The translations under genes and the position numbers were made by a program. From contig JADJOM010000003.1 in NCBI GenBank assembly GCA_016713785.1, positions 821,001 through 885,000 of the forward strand: a stretch of DNA of 64,000 nt, given 5' to 3'. The notes under the pieces are model-generated. The model ran no database searches. It saw nothing but the letters and a program-made list of their open reading frames with translations, and had not been told where the DNA came from. Shown here piece by piece: positions 11,165 through 19,221 of the stretch. This DNA comes from Gemmatimonadota bacterium (GTDB lineage: Bacteria > Gemmatimonadota > Gemmatimonadetes > Gemmatimonadales > GWC2-71-9). Position 1 is the stretch's first letter; each line of letters opens with the position of its first letter.

Positions 11165-13490
11165 TCCGCTCCGCTGGGAACCGCGCTGGCCCCGCCTCAT
11201 GGCGGCGCTGGTCTGCACCGCCGCTGCCCTGACGCTGCTCTGGCCGCTGCTGACCGGCCAGATCCTGTTCGGGGGTGGCCGCTCCGACATGTTCATCGCG
11301 GGATACTCCTTCCGCCTCTTCGGGGCAGAGGAGTTCCGGTCCACGGGCGCCATTCCGCAGTGGAATCCCTACCTGTTCGGCGGGCTGCCCTACATCGCCG
11401 CCATGCACGGCGACATCTTCTACCCCACCGCCTGGCTGCGCTGGATCATGCCGGTGGACCTGGCCATTACCTGGGGCATGGCGGTCCACTTCGTCCTGGC
11501 GGGCTGGCTCACCTTCGGCTTCGCCCGCGCCCTGGGGCTGAGCTGGACGGCGGCGATCACGGCCGGGGTGGCCTACGAACTCTCCGGGATCGTCGCCTCG
11601 CAGATGAGCCCGGGCCACGACGGCAAGCTCTTCGTGTCCGCGCTGACGCCGCTGGCGTTCTGGGTGCTGCTCGTGGCCATCCGTGGTGGCCGGCGCTGGG
11701 CCTTCGGAGCCTTCAGCCTGGTCGTGGCGCTCCTGATCCTGGGCCACTACCAGATGTGCTACTTCCTGATGATGGCCCTCGGCCTGTGGACCCTGTACCT
11801 GCTGTTCTGGGACCCCGGGCGCCCGGTGGACCGCTCCCCGTGGCCCACGCTCGCCCTCGCGGCGCTCGCGGTGGTGATCGGCATCGGGATTACCGGGCTC
11901 CAGGTGATCCCATTCCTCGAGTACATCCAGTACTCGCCGCGCGCCGCGGGGGGCCCGAATACCGGATGGGAATGGGTCAACAGCTACGCGATGCCGCCGT
12001 CCGAGGTCTTCACCTGGCTGCTGCCGGAGTTCAACGGCATCCTCGATCACTACTGGGGCAGCAACCCGATCAAGTTCCACACCGAGTACCTCGGCCTGAT
12101 GGCCGTGGCGCTGGCCTGCTTCGCCTGGGGCGACCGGGAGCGCCGGCGGCTGGTGGTGGCGCTCCTGGTGGGCCTCGTGGTCTTCCAGTTCATCGCCTTC
12201 GCCGGGCACACGCCGTTCTACCGGCCCTTCTTCGAGTTCGTCCCGATGCTCAAGAAGATGCGGGCGGTCGGGATGGTCTTCTTCCTCGTGGCCTTCCCGA
12301 TGAGCCTGCTCGCCGGGATCGGCCTGGACCGGATCCTGGCAGGGGCCGTGGCGCCGCGGCGAGTGCTGCTGGTGCTGGGCGGATTCGCGGCTCTCGCGCT
12401 GCTGGGCGCCGCCGGAGTCCTCCAGGCCATCGCCGCGGGGATCGCCATTCCGGAACGGATGGCCGCGGTGCAGGCCAATGCGCCGGCGCTGCGGATGGGC
12501 GGGCTCCGGCTCCTGGCGGTCGCGGCGGCCGCCGCGGCGCTGCTATGGGCGCTCGCCGCGGGTCGGGTGCGCGGCGGGCTCGCCGCGGCGGGGCTGGTGT
12601 GCCTCACCGCGGCCGACCTCTGGGTGGTGGACCGGCAGTTCTACACCTTCTCGCCGCGTGCCTCGGTGTTGTTCCGCGACGACGAGGTGACGGAATACCT
12701 CAAGCGGCAGCCCATGCCCTTCCGGGTGCTGAACGATCCCGGCGTCTATCCGCAGTCCACCCTCATGGCGTACCGGATCCCGAGCGTCTGGGGGTACCAC
12801 GGGAACGAGCTCCGCTACTATCAGGAACTCGGTGGCAAGGACCAGGGCTGGTCCACGCTGCAGTCGCCGAGCCTCATTGACCTCCTCGGCGTGCGCTACC
12901 TGATCCTGCAGCAGGAGCAGCCGATCCCGGGCTTCCGGAAGGTGCTGGGGCCGGTGCCATCCACGTTCGGCGGCACGGCCGTCCTGTTCGAACGGGACAC
13001 CGTGCCGGCCTATGCCCGGGTCGTGGCCGCGGCCGCCAAGGTCCCCGATGCCCAGGTGGCGCCCACCGTGGCCGATCCCCGGTTCCCGGGCAGCCAGGTG
13101 GTGCTCTTCGCGGACACCGCGACGGTGCATCCGGCCGCGCTGGCCCAGCCGCTGCCGGTCTCGGCGGTGCAGGCGTCCGTGCAGGAGTGGCGGCCGGGAG
13201 AGATGCGCATCGCGCTCGCCGGGCAGGATCCGGCGGAGTCGTACCTGGTCGTCTCGGAGAACTGGTACCCCGACTGGCACGCCGAGGTCGATGGCAAGCC
13301 GGGGCAGGTGGTACGCGCCGACCACAGCCTCATCGGCGTCGTCCTGCCGGCCGGCGCGCGCGAGGTGCACCTGCACTTCGCATCCGCGGCCTACGCCCGC
13401 GGCAAGCTGGTGTCCCTGGTGGCCCTGGCGGCGGCGCTGGCGCTGCTGGGCGTTCCGCTCCTGAGCCGTCGGAGGGTGGCTGGTGCTTGA
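11154..13490 (+). CDS. YfhO-like large polytopic membrane protein
   Basis: 778 residues, with about a dozen hydrophobic helices in the first 480 residues and a C-terminal extracytoplasmic domain of about 250 residues followed by one last helix. Early loops carry WNPYLFGGLPYIAAMHGDIFYP, typical of GT-C/YfhO proteins. The C-terminal domain ends in the beta-rich ENWYPDWHAEVDGKPGQV phrase common to YfhO relatives. GT-C enzymes take sugars from polyprenyl phosphate outside the cell membrane. The DPM1-like gene directly downstream could supply such a donor. GTG start, overlapping the preceding gene by 11 bases. Confidence 0.82.
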   Translation: MPSDPLRWEPRWPRLMAALVCTAAALTLLWPLLTGQILFGGGRSDMFIAGYSFRLFGAEEFRSTGAIPQWNPYLFGGLPYIAAMHGDIFYPTAWLRWIMPVDLAITWGMAVHFVLAGWLTFGFARALGLSWTAAITAGVAYELSGIVASQMSPGHDGKLFVSALTPLAFWVLLVAIRGGRRWAFGAFSLVVALLILGHYQMCYFLMMALGLWTLYLLFWDPGRPVDRSPWPTLALAALAVVIGIGITGLQVIPFLEYIQYSPRAAGGPNTGWEWVNSYAMPPSEVFTWLLPEFNGILDHYWGSNPIKFHTEYLGLMAVALACFAWGDRERRRLVVALLVGLVVFQFIAFAGHTPFYRPFFEFVPMLKKMRAVGMVFFLVAFPMSLLAGIGLDRILAGAVAPRRVLLVLGGFAALALLGAAGVLQAIAAGIAIPERMAAVQANAPALRMGGLRLLAVAAAAAALLWALAAGRVRGGLAAAGLVCLTAADLWVVDRQFYTFSPRASVLFRDDEVTEYLKRQPMPFRVLNDPGVYPQSTLMAYRIPSVWGYHGNELRYYQELGGKDQGWSTLQSPSLIDLLGVRYLILQQEQPIPGFRKVLGPVPSTFGGTAVLFERDTVPAYARVVAAAAKVPDAQVAPTVADPRFPGSQVVLFADTATVHPAALAQPLPVSAVQASVQEWRPGEMRIALAGQDPAESYLVVSENWYPDWHAEVDGKPGQVVRADHSLIGVVLPAGAREVHLHFASAAYARGKLVSLVALAAALALLGVPLLSRRRVAGA

Positions 13491-14202
13491 GCGTCTCCTG
13501 GTCATCGTCCCGACCTACAACGAAGCCTCCAACCTGCCGCAGATCGTGCCGGCGATCCTCAAGCAGGATCCCCGGCTCGAGGTCCTGGTCGTGGATGACA
13601 ACTCCCCGGACGGCACCGGCGACATCGCCGACCGGATGGCCCAGACCAAGACCCGGGTGCACGTGCTCCACCGACAAGCCAAGGAAGGACTGGGGCGGGC
13701 GTATCTGGCCGGCTTCCGGTGGGGCCTCGACCAGGGCTACCAGGCCATGTTCGAGATGGACGCGGACTTCTCCCACGACCCGGCCTTCCTGCCGCGCTTC
13801 CTGGAGGCGATTGAGCACGCCGATGTGGTGCTCGGGTCGCGCTACGCCACCGGGGTGAACGTCATCAACTGGCCGATCTCCCGGCTGCTGCTCTCCCTTG
13901 GCGCCAACCTGTATGCCCGCGGGGTCACGGGCCTGCCGCTCAGCGACTCCACGGGCGGCTTCAAGTGCTTCCGGCGCGAGGTGCTGGAGGCGATCGACTT
14001 CTCCAAGGTGAAGTCCAACGGCTACGCCTTCCAGATCGAGATGAGCTTCCGGGCCTGGAAGAAGGGTTTCCGTCTGAAGGAGATCCCGATCATCTTCCAT
14101 GACCGGGTAGAGGGCCAGAGCAAGATGAGCAAGCGGATCGTCCGCGAAGCCATCTGGATGGTCTGGTGGCTCCGCCTGCAGGGCCTCCTCGGCAGGATCT
14201 GA
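13483..14202 (+). CDS. Polyprenol monophosphomannose synthase-like GT2 (DPM1 type)
   Basis: 239 residues without membrane helices, like soluble bacterial Ppm1 catalytic domains. Motifs: VPTYNEASNLPQIV, VVDDNSPDGTGDIA, GRAYLAGFRWGL and the DAD metal motif in FEMDADFSHDP, then STGGFKCFRREVL and the C-terminal FHDRVEGQSKMS. It should transfer mannose (or a similar hexose) from a nucleotide sugar to polyprenyl phosphate. GTG start overlaps the YfhO-like gene by eight bases, suggesting donor synthesis and use by a neighbouring GT-C enzyme. Confidence 0.88.
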   Translation: MLERLLVIVPTYNEASNLPQIVPAILKQDPRLEVLVVDDNSPDGTGDIADRMAQTKTRVHVLHRQAKEGLGRAYLAGFRWGLDQGYQAMFEMDADFSHDPAFLPRFLEAIEHADVVLGSRYATGVNVINWPISRLLLSLGANLYARGVTGLPLSDSTGGFKCFRREVLEAIDFSKVKSNGYAFQIEMSFRAWKKGFRLKEIPIIFHDRVEGQSKMSKRIVREAIWMVWWLRLQGLLGRI

Positions 14203-14205
14203 CCC

Positions 14206-15018
14206 ATGGATGGCATCGTCTTCTCCAAGATGTCCGGCTCGGGCAACGACTTCATCATGCTCGATGGCCGCCACGTGGACGCGGGGTTCCTCACGGAAGA
14301 CCGGGTCCGGACCCTCTGCGACCGGCGCCTGGGCATCGGGGCCGATGGGCTGGTGCTGCTCACGCCGGTGCGGCCCGGCGAGGTCCGGATGGACTTCTGG
14401 AACTGTGACGGCTCCCGCGCGGACATGTGTGGCAATGCGGCGCTCTGCAGTACCCGGCTGGCGGCGCACCTCGAGATGGCCCCGGGGGCCGGATTCCGGC
14501 TCGTGACCCGGGCGGGGGCCTTCCCGGTGCGATGCCGGGAAGGGGCGGGGGAGCTGGCCGAGCTCAATCTCCCGGACTTCACGGTCCCGGCCACCCCGCC
14601 GGGACTCGAGCCGGCCCCCGGGGAGGCCCCTGGCAGCCTGACCACGGTCGGGGTCCCGCACCTGATCGTGGAGGTGGCGGACCTCGAGCGCCCCGACCTC
14701 ATGGACCGGGGTCGGGTGTTGCGCTCCCATTCGCTCATCGGGCCGGCGGGCGCCAACGTCAACTTCGTGGCCTCCCGGGACGGCCGGTGGTGCATCCGGA
14801 CCTACGAACGGGGGGTTGAAGGAGAGACCCTGGCGTGCGGCACCGGAGCGGTGGCGGCCGCGGTGGCGCTGGTGCAGGCCAGGAAGGCGACGTTTCCAGT
14901 CGAGCTGGTTACCCGGAGCGGCCGGGTCCTCAGCATCACGGCGACACTGTCTGCTGGTCGGGCGACCGATGTCTGGCTTTCCGGCGAAGGGCGCCTGGTG
15001 TTTACTGGAGTGCTATAG
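14206..15018 (+). CDS. dapF: Diaminopimelate epimerase
   Basis: Interconverts LL- and meso-diaminopimelate for lysine and peptidoglycan synthesis. 270 residues. The start KMSGSGNDFIMLDGR is typical. The two catalytic cysteines are in SRADMCGNAALC and GETLACGTGAVAAAVAL. ATG four bases after the preceding stop. It is the last + strand gene before the dif-like site. No promoter of its own is visible, so it is probably read through from the cassette upstream. Confidence 0.95.
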   Translation: MDGIVFSKMSGSGNDFIMLDGRHVDAGFLTEDRVRTLCDRRLGIGADGLVLLTPVRPGEVRMDFWNCDGSRADMCGNAALCSTRLAAHLEMAPGAGFRLVTRAGAFPVRCREGAGELAELNLPDFTVPATPPGLEPAPGEAPGSLTTVGVPHLIVEVADLERPDLMDRGRVLRSHSLIGPAGANVNFVASRDGRWCIRTYERGVEGETLACGTGAVAAAVALVQARKATFPVELVTRSGRVLSITATLSAGRATDVWLSGEGRLVFTGVL

Positions 15019-15111
15019 CACCTGGGCCGGTCGGGTAACGTGTTGTTGGACTATCCCTTACAGAGATCTCCCGCGCGGGACCCAGAGTTATCCCCAGTTG
15101 TCCACCCATGA

Positions 15112-15139
15112 AGTTAACATAATACATATTATACGACAT
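15112..15139 (-). other. dif: dif-like XerC/XerD recombination site
   Basis: Read on the - strand, this 28-base site has a XerC-type arm ATGTCGTATAA, a six-base centre TATGTA, and a XerD-type arm TTATGTTAACT. The XerD arm of E. coli dif is TTATGTTAAAT and that of B. subtilis is TTATGTAAACT, so the match is ten of eleven in each case; the overall 11-6-11 layout is exact. It is an AT-rich island in GC-rich DNA, in the only gap where the coding strand switches. XerC/XerD resolve chromosome dimers at dif in the terminus with FtsK. The recombinase genes are not in the window. Confidence 0.88.
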
Positions 15140-15398
15140 TTAGATACCCAGAAGGAATCTCTCGCCCGCCGGCTCGAGGACTGGCGCCAAGCGGCCCGGA
15201 GCCTACTGAGCAAGCCACCGCCACGGGTCTGCAGCGCGGCGCTTCGCCACGCCGCGCCTCCGCCGGAGGGCGATGGCGCGCCCTGGGGGCCGCGGTCCGG
15301 GCCGTGGCGGCCCTTCCGCGGGGCCAGCGGCTCCCGCACACCAAACCGCCGCCACGGGGCCCGAGGGCGGCGTGGCGGCGGCTGGCGGAACTCACGGA

Positions 15399-15416
15399 GG
15401 GCCCGGGTCCGGGCCC
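15399..15416 (-). terminator. GC hairpin after the YfgM-like gene
   Basis: GGGCCCG pairs with CGGGCCC across a short loop, 15 bases beyond the stop of the - strand TPR gene. No U-tract is present, so intrinsic termination is only a possibility. Confidence 0.3.
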
Positions 15417-15430
15417 GGTGCGGCGACGGG

Positions 15431-16102
15431 CTATGGCTGGCCGGCGGTGAGCTCGGAGAGGCGGACGGTGGCCTCGGTCTGCGAGGGCGAGTCCGGGAAG
15501 TCCTTGATGATCTGCCGGTAGGCGGCCAGCGCCTTGGCCGTGTCGTTGGCGCTCACCCAGGCCCGCCCGGCGTCCAGCAGGAGCTCGGTCCTGAGGTACG
15601 GAACCACCGCGGCAGCCGACCCGGTGGTGTATGCCTGGGCCGCCTCCTGCGGGCGCTTGGCGTTCTCCAGGGCGCGGCCCAGCAGCCCGTAGGCCGGCGC
15701 CCGGAACTCGCTCGAGGGATTGCCCTTGAGGAACTCCTCCAGCGCCACCGCCGCCAGTTCGTACTGGCCGTTCACCAGGCGGACCTGGTTGAGGCTCATC
15801 ACCGCCTCCTGCCCGGCCCGTGTGCCGCCGTAGGTGGTGATCACCTTCTGCAGCTCGCTGGCGGCCAGCGGGAGGTTCCCCGACTCGGCAATGCCCCGGG
15901 CCTGCTCCAGCGCCCGACTCGCAAAGTCCTCCTTGCGCCGGCCGCTCAGCACGATGAACCAGGCGAGGATGGCGATGGCCACCACGGCCCCGCCGATCGC
16001 GAGGTAGCGATTGACGGGCTGATCGAACCAGCGGGCCGAGGCGGACGGCGCGGCCTTGGGGGCCGGCGTGGACTTGGCGGTGACTTCGGCGGTGGCGGCC
16101 AT
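15431..16102 (-). CDS. Membrane-anchored TPR protein, YfgM-like
   Basis: 223 residues. An Ala/Pro/Lys-rich N-terminus of about 30 residues is followed by one transmembrane helix (YLAIGGAVVAIAILAWFIVL, near 32-51). The periplasmic part consists of tetratricopeptide-like helices (ALEQARGIAESGNLPLAASELQKVI, YELAAVALEEFLKGNP, KALAAYRQIIKDFPDSP). YfgM-type proteins associate with the SecY translocon and periplasmic chaperones in E. coli. The match here is by architecture, not by clear residues. First gene right of dif, on the - strand. Confidence 0.7.
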   Translation of the reverse strand: MAATAEVTAKSTPAPKAAPSASARWFDQPVNRYLAIGGAVVAIAILAWFIVLSGRRKEDFASRALEQARGIAESGNLPLAASELQKVITTYGGTRAGQEAVMSLNQVRLVNGQYELAAVALEEFLKGNPSSEFRAPAYGLLGRALENAKRPQEAAQAYTTGSAAAVVPYLRTELLLDAGRAWVSANDTAKALAAYRQIIKDFPDSPSQTEATVRLSELTAGQP

Positions 16103-16129
16103 CGTTCTTCCGTGCGCGGTCAGGAACGC

Positions 16130-16156
16130 GGGGCACCCATCTGCATGGCGTGCCCC
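16130..16156 (-). terminator. Possible terminator downstream of tRNA-Arg
   Basis: GGGGCAC pairs with GTGCCCC and an inner CCAT with ATGG, giving a bulged hairpin between the tRNA 3' end and the TPR gene. It lacks a U-tract, so confidence is low. Confidence 0.35.
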
Positions 16157-16163
16157 AGTGAGG

Positions 16164-16237
16164 TGCCCCCGAGACGATTCGAACGTCCGACCAACGGTTT
16201 AGGAAACCGCTGCTCTATCCAGCTGAGCTACGGGGGC
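16164..16237 (-). tRNA. tRNA-Arg (anticodon CCU)
   Basis: A 74-base cloverleaf on the - strand. The acceptor stem is GCCCCCG/CGGGGGC, the D-arm GCTC/GAGC, and the anticodon stem GCGGT/ACCGT encloses the loop TTCCTAA with CCT at 34-36. The T-arm carries TTCGAAT. The discriminator base is A and CCA is not encoded in full. It reads AGG codons. Confidence 0.93.
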
Positions 16238-16284
16238 CAAGCCTTTGATAATAGCCGTCTTGCCCGTGCTCCGTCAACGAGCGG

Positions 16285-16812
16285 TCAGACCGGATGCACC
16301 ACATGGATGGGTGCCCCGCGCAGCCGGGCCTCTCCCTTGAGGCCACCGATGGCCAGCATGAACGACCAGCCCACCACCGTCCCGCCCAGGCGCCGGACCA
16401 GTTCCCCCGCCGCCTCCGCCGTCCCCCCCGTGGCAAGGACGTCATCGACCACCAGAACCCGTGCCCCGGGCGGGCAGGCGTCCTGGTGGGCCTCGAGGGA
16501 GTCGATCCCGTACTCCAGCTGGTACTCGTGCCGGATGGTCTTCCAGGGCAGCTTGCCGGGCTTCCGGAGCGGGATGAACCCGGCGCCCAGCGTCACCGCC
16601 ACGGGGGCCGCCAGGATGAACCCCCGGGCCTCGATCCCGACGACATGGGTGATCCCGGAGGCCCGGAAGGGCTCGGCCAAGGCCTCGCGTACCTGCCGGA
16701 AGAGCAGCCCGCTCTGGAGCACGGGCGTGATGTCCTGGAACACGATTCCCGGCTTGGGATAGTCTGGGATGGCGCGCAGGTGCTGGCGCAGGAGGTCGGT
16801 CAGGTTGGCCAT
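16285..16812 (-). CDS. apt: Adenine phosphoribosyltransferase
   Basis: Salvages adenine to AMP with PRPP in the cytoplasm. 175 residues. Motifs: YPKPGIVFQDITPVL at the N-terminus, GIEARGFILAAPVA, LRKPGKLPW, EYGIDSLEAH and the PRPP-binding loop VLVVDDVLATGGTA. The ATG at 16,812 begins the conserved part; the frame is open 39 bases further up without family similarity. It lies between acyP and tRNA-Arg. Confidence 0.96.
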   Translation of the reverse strand: MANLTDLLRQHLRAIPDYPKPGIVFQDITPVLQSGLLFRQVREALAEPFRASGITHVVGIEARGFILAAPVAVTLGAGFIPLRKPGKLPWKTIRHEYQLEYGIDSLEAHQDACPPGARVLVVDDVLATGGTAEAAGELVRRLGGTVVGWSFMLAIGGLKGEARLRGAPIHVVHPV

Positions 16813-16851
16813 GGGTATCGGTCGCGGTTTTGGTTTGCGTGCGGCAAGCAA

Positions 16852-17121
16852 CTACCTGATATCAAATGCTTTATGGTCTTCAATCTCATCCGAAATCTGC
16901 CATTCAGTCACCCCGGCAACGGCGGCGTGCGGCGGACCGCTGGCAAGCGCCCTGGCGAGCTCGGCCAGCGCCTCCGCGGAGCCCTGCCCCAGCACCTCCA
17001 CCCGTCCGTCCGGCAGGTTCCTGACCCAGCCGGTCAGGGCGAGCCGGGTGGCGGTCCGCTGGACGAAGTACCGGAAGCCCACCCCCTGCACCCGGCCGGC
17101 GACCAGCCAGCCGCGGGTCAC
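16852..17121 (-). CDS. acyP: Acylphosphatase
   Basis: Hydrolyses acyl phosphates. 89 residues, the normal size. The signature GRVQGVGFRYFVQ holds the catalytic Arg and WVRNLPDGRVEV the catalytic Asn. The GTG at 17,121 is chosen because it overlaps the dedA-family stop (GTGA) and gives the standard length; an ATG at 17,157 would add 12 residues inside the upstream gene. Confidence 0.93.
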   Translation of the reverse strand: MTRGWLVAGRVQGVGFRYFVQRTATRLALTGWVRNLPDGRVEVLGQGSAEALAELARALASGPPHAAVAGVTEWQISDEIEDHKAFDIR

Positions 17122-17765
17122 GCGGCGGGGGGCCTGCGGAGGACCGCCTTGGCCCATTCGAACGCGATCGGCAGGAGCGAGATCCCGATGATTCCCATCA
17201 CCACCAGGCTGAAGTTCTCCCGGACCACCTGGAGGTTCCCGAAGAAGTACCCCGCTCCGACGAACAGGCCCACCCAGGCAGCGCTCCCGGCCAGACTCAT
17301 GGACACGAACCGGCCATAGGGCATCTCCCCGACCCCGGCCACGAAGGGGGCGAAGGTCCGGATGATGGGGAGGAACCGCGCCAGGATCACCGTCTTCCGG
17401 CCGTGGCGGTCATAGAACGCGTGGGTCTTGTCCAGGTACTGCCGCTTGAGGAACCGGATGTTGCCGCTGAAGGCCCGGGGACCGATGTAGCGGCCGATCC
17501 AGTAGTTCGTGGAGTCCCCGAGGACGGAGGCGGAGAAGAGGAGCAGGAACAGGATTCCGGGATGGAGGTCGCCCATTCCCGCGAACGTGCCGGCGGCGAA
17601 GAGGAGGGAATCCCCGGGCAGGAACGGGGTGACGACCAGCCCCGTCTCGCAGAAGATGATCAGGAAGAGGATCGCGTAAGTCCACGTGCCGTACGTGGCG
17701 ATCAGCTCGCTGAGGTGGGTGTCGAGATGAAGAAACAGGTCGATGAAATCCTTCAACAGCTCCAT
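17118..17765 (-). CDS. DedA-family membrane protein
   Basis: 215 residues with about five hydrophobic segments. Family motifs: FCETGLVVTPFLPGDSLLFAAG, STNYWIGRYIGPRAF, and the Arg-bearing phrase ILARFLPIIRTFAPFVAGVGEMPYGRF. DedA proteins are implicated in envelope integrity, polyprenyl-phosphate or phospholipid scrambling and proton-linked transport. The substrate here is not determinable. It starts 11 bases after the pcm stop and overlaps acyP by four bases. Confidence 0.92.
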   Translation of the reverse strand: MELLKDFIDLFLHLDTHLSELIATYGTWTYAILFLIIFCETGLVVTPFLPGDSLLFAAGTFAGMGDLHPGILFLLLFSASVLGDSTNYWIGRYIGPRAFSGNIRFLKRQYLDKTHAFYDRHGRKTVILARFLPIIRTFAPFVAGVGEMPYGRFVSMSLAGSAAWVGLFVGAGYFFGNLQVVRENFSLVVMGIIGISLLPIAFEWAKAVLRRPPAA

Positions 17766-17776
17766 GGCCGCTCCGG

Positions 17777-18454
17777 TCAGTGGATATCCCCTGCAAAGCC
17801 GAACTGCCCGATCAGGGGCACGAATCGCACGTCGCTCACCGTCTGGCAAGCCACGTGCCCGTCTGGTGCCCGGGTGCAGAGGGTCAGCGCCTGGGCGTCG
17901 CGGTCCCCGATGGGCAGGATCAGCCGGCCGCCCGGGGCCAGCTGCTCGACCAGCGGCTGCGGGACCTCCGGCGAGCCGGCCGACACGATGATGGCATCGT
18001 AGGGGGCGTAGGGGCGCCAGCCGAGGGTGCCGTCGCCGACCATCACCGAGATGTTCGTCACGCCGGCGGCGGCGAGCGCCGCCTTGGCGCGCTGCGCCAG
18101 CGGGACCAGGCGCTCGATCGAAAAGACCTGCTCCGCGCAGTGGGCCAGCAGCGCCGTCTGGTACCCCGAGCCAGTGCCCACCTCCAGGACCCGTTCGCGT
18201 CCGGTGAGGCGCGCCAGCTCCAGCGAGCGCGCCTGGACCCACGGTTGCGAGATGGTCTGCCCGCCGCCGATCGGTAGCGCCGAGTCCTCATAGGCGCGGT
18301 GACGGACACTCTCGGGCACGAAGAGGTGCCGGGGTACCAGGGACACCGCGCGCAGCACGGCCAGGTCCTTGATCCCCTTGGCCGACAGCTCCGCCACCAG
18401 CTGGGCGCGGTAGCCGCCGTAGCCGTCCCCCTCCCCTACCCCTCGAGCGACCAT
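17777..18454 (-). CDS. pcm: Protein-L-isoaspartate O-methyltransferase
   Basis: Methylates isoaspartyl residues to start repair of damaged proteins. 225 residues. Motifs: RHLFVPESVRHRAYEDSALPIGGGQTISQPW, positions about 45-75, and the SAM-binding VLEVGTGSGYQTALLA, then DAIIVSAGSPEVPQPL. The ATG at 18,454 overlaps surE by 19 bases. The surE-pcm pairing is widely conserved. Confidence 0.95.
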   Translation of the reverse strand: MVARGVGEGDGYGGYRAQLVAELSAKGIKDLAVLRAVSLVPRHLFVPESVRHRAYEDSALPIGGGQTISQPWVQARSLELARLTGRERVLEVGTGSGYQTALLAHCAEQVFSIERLVPLAQRAKAALAAAGVTNISVMVGDGTLGWRPYAPYDAIIVSAGSPEVPQPLVEQLAPGGRLILPIGDRDAQALTLCTRAPDGHVACQTVSDVRFVPLIGQFGFAGDIH

Positions 18455-19191
18455 CCCCGCACCGTTTCCAGGAGGTCGTAGTTGGTGAGGTCCATGTGCA
18501 GCGGCGTGATGCTGATGTAGTCGTGGGCCACCGCATGGTGGTCCGACTCGGCGCCTCCGGTCCAGTGGATCGACCCCCCGCCGATCCAGAAGATCTCCCG
18601 GCCCCACGGGTCCTTCATGCGGGTCAGGGATTCCTTGAAGTAGCGGCTGCCGAGGCTGGTGACCTTGACGCCCTTCACGGCCGCCGCCCCGCAGGGCGGC
18701 AGGTTGATGTTGAGGAGCGCGGCCGCGGGGAACGCCTCCACCCGCGTGATCCGGCGGACCAGGTCGGTCAGCAGGTCGCGGTAGCTCAGAAGGGTCGTCA
18801 GGTCGCTGGCCGGCCCGGCAAACGAGATGGCCACGCTCGGCACGCCCAGGGTCACGCCCTCCATGGCCGCGGCCACGGTGCCGCTGTACAGCACGTCCTC
18901 GCCCATGTTGGGCCCATGGTTGACCCCGCTGAAGACGAAGCTCGGCCGTTCGGCCAGCAGCTCGCCCAGGGCGAGCAGCACGCAGTCGGTCGGGGTGCCG
19001 TCCACCTGGAAGGAGCCGTCGGGGCGGCGCGCCGGCCGGAGCGGCCGGTGCATGGTGAGGCTGTGGGAGGTGCCGCTCTGCTCGCGGTCCGGCGCCACGA
19101 CGGTGACCTGCCCCACCGACTGGCAGACGTCGGCCAGCAGGGCCAGCCCGGGGGCCAGGATCCCGTCGTCATTGGAAACCAGGATGTGCAT
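18436..19191 (-). CDS. surE: 5'-nucleotidase SurE
   Basis: Divalent-metal nucleotidase acting on nucleoside monophosphates. 251 residues. It opens MHILVSNDDGILAPGL with the metal-binding Asp pair and continues VVAPDREQSGTSHSLT, GTPTDCV and FSGVNHGPNMGEDVLYSGTV. ATG start. It is preceded by a merR-family gene and followed by pcm, a stress-survival pairing known in many bacteria. Confidence 0.96.
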   Translation of the reverse strand: MHILVSNDDGILAPGLALLADVCQSVGQVTVVAPDREQSGTSHSLTMHRPLRPARRPDGSFQVDGTPTDCVLLALGELLAERPSFVFSGVNHGPNMGEDVLYSGTVAAAMEGVTLGVPSVAISFAGPASDLTTLLSYRDLLTDLVRRITRVEAFPAAALLNINLPPCGAAAVKGVKVTSLGSRYFKESLTRMKDPWGREIFWIGGGSIHWTGGAESDHHAVAHDYISITPLHMDLTNYDLLETVRGWSLEG

Positions 19192-19221
19192 GGGATCAGG
19201 AAGATAGCGGTGCCCGCCCGC

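Larger units (their letters stand above)
15019..15430 (+). other. Convergent intergenic region around the dif-like site
   Basis: 412 bases without a supportable gene between dapF (+) and a - strand TPR gene. It holds a 12-base palindrome (TCCCGCGCGGGA, 15,069-15,080), an abrupt AT-rich island with the dif-like site, then very GC-rich DNA with several inverted repeats, for example GCGCGGCG/CGCCGCGC at 15,234-15,257 and GGGCCCG/CGGGCCC at 15,399-15,416. The hairpins may end transcription from both sides. Reading frames here are short or GC-rich shadows. Confidence 0.7.

Noticed and set aside
15129..16136. Second frame of 335 codons over the TPR gene and the dif gap
   Set aside because: It overlaps the TPR gene in another frame and has Arg/Gly/Pro-rich shadow composition.
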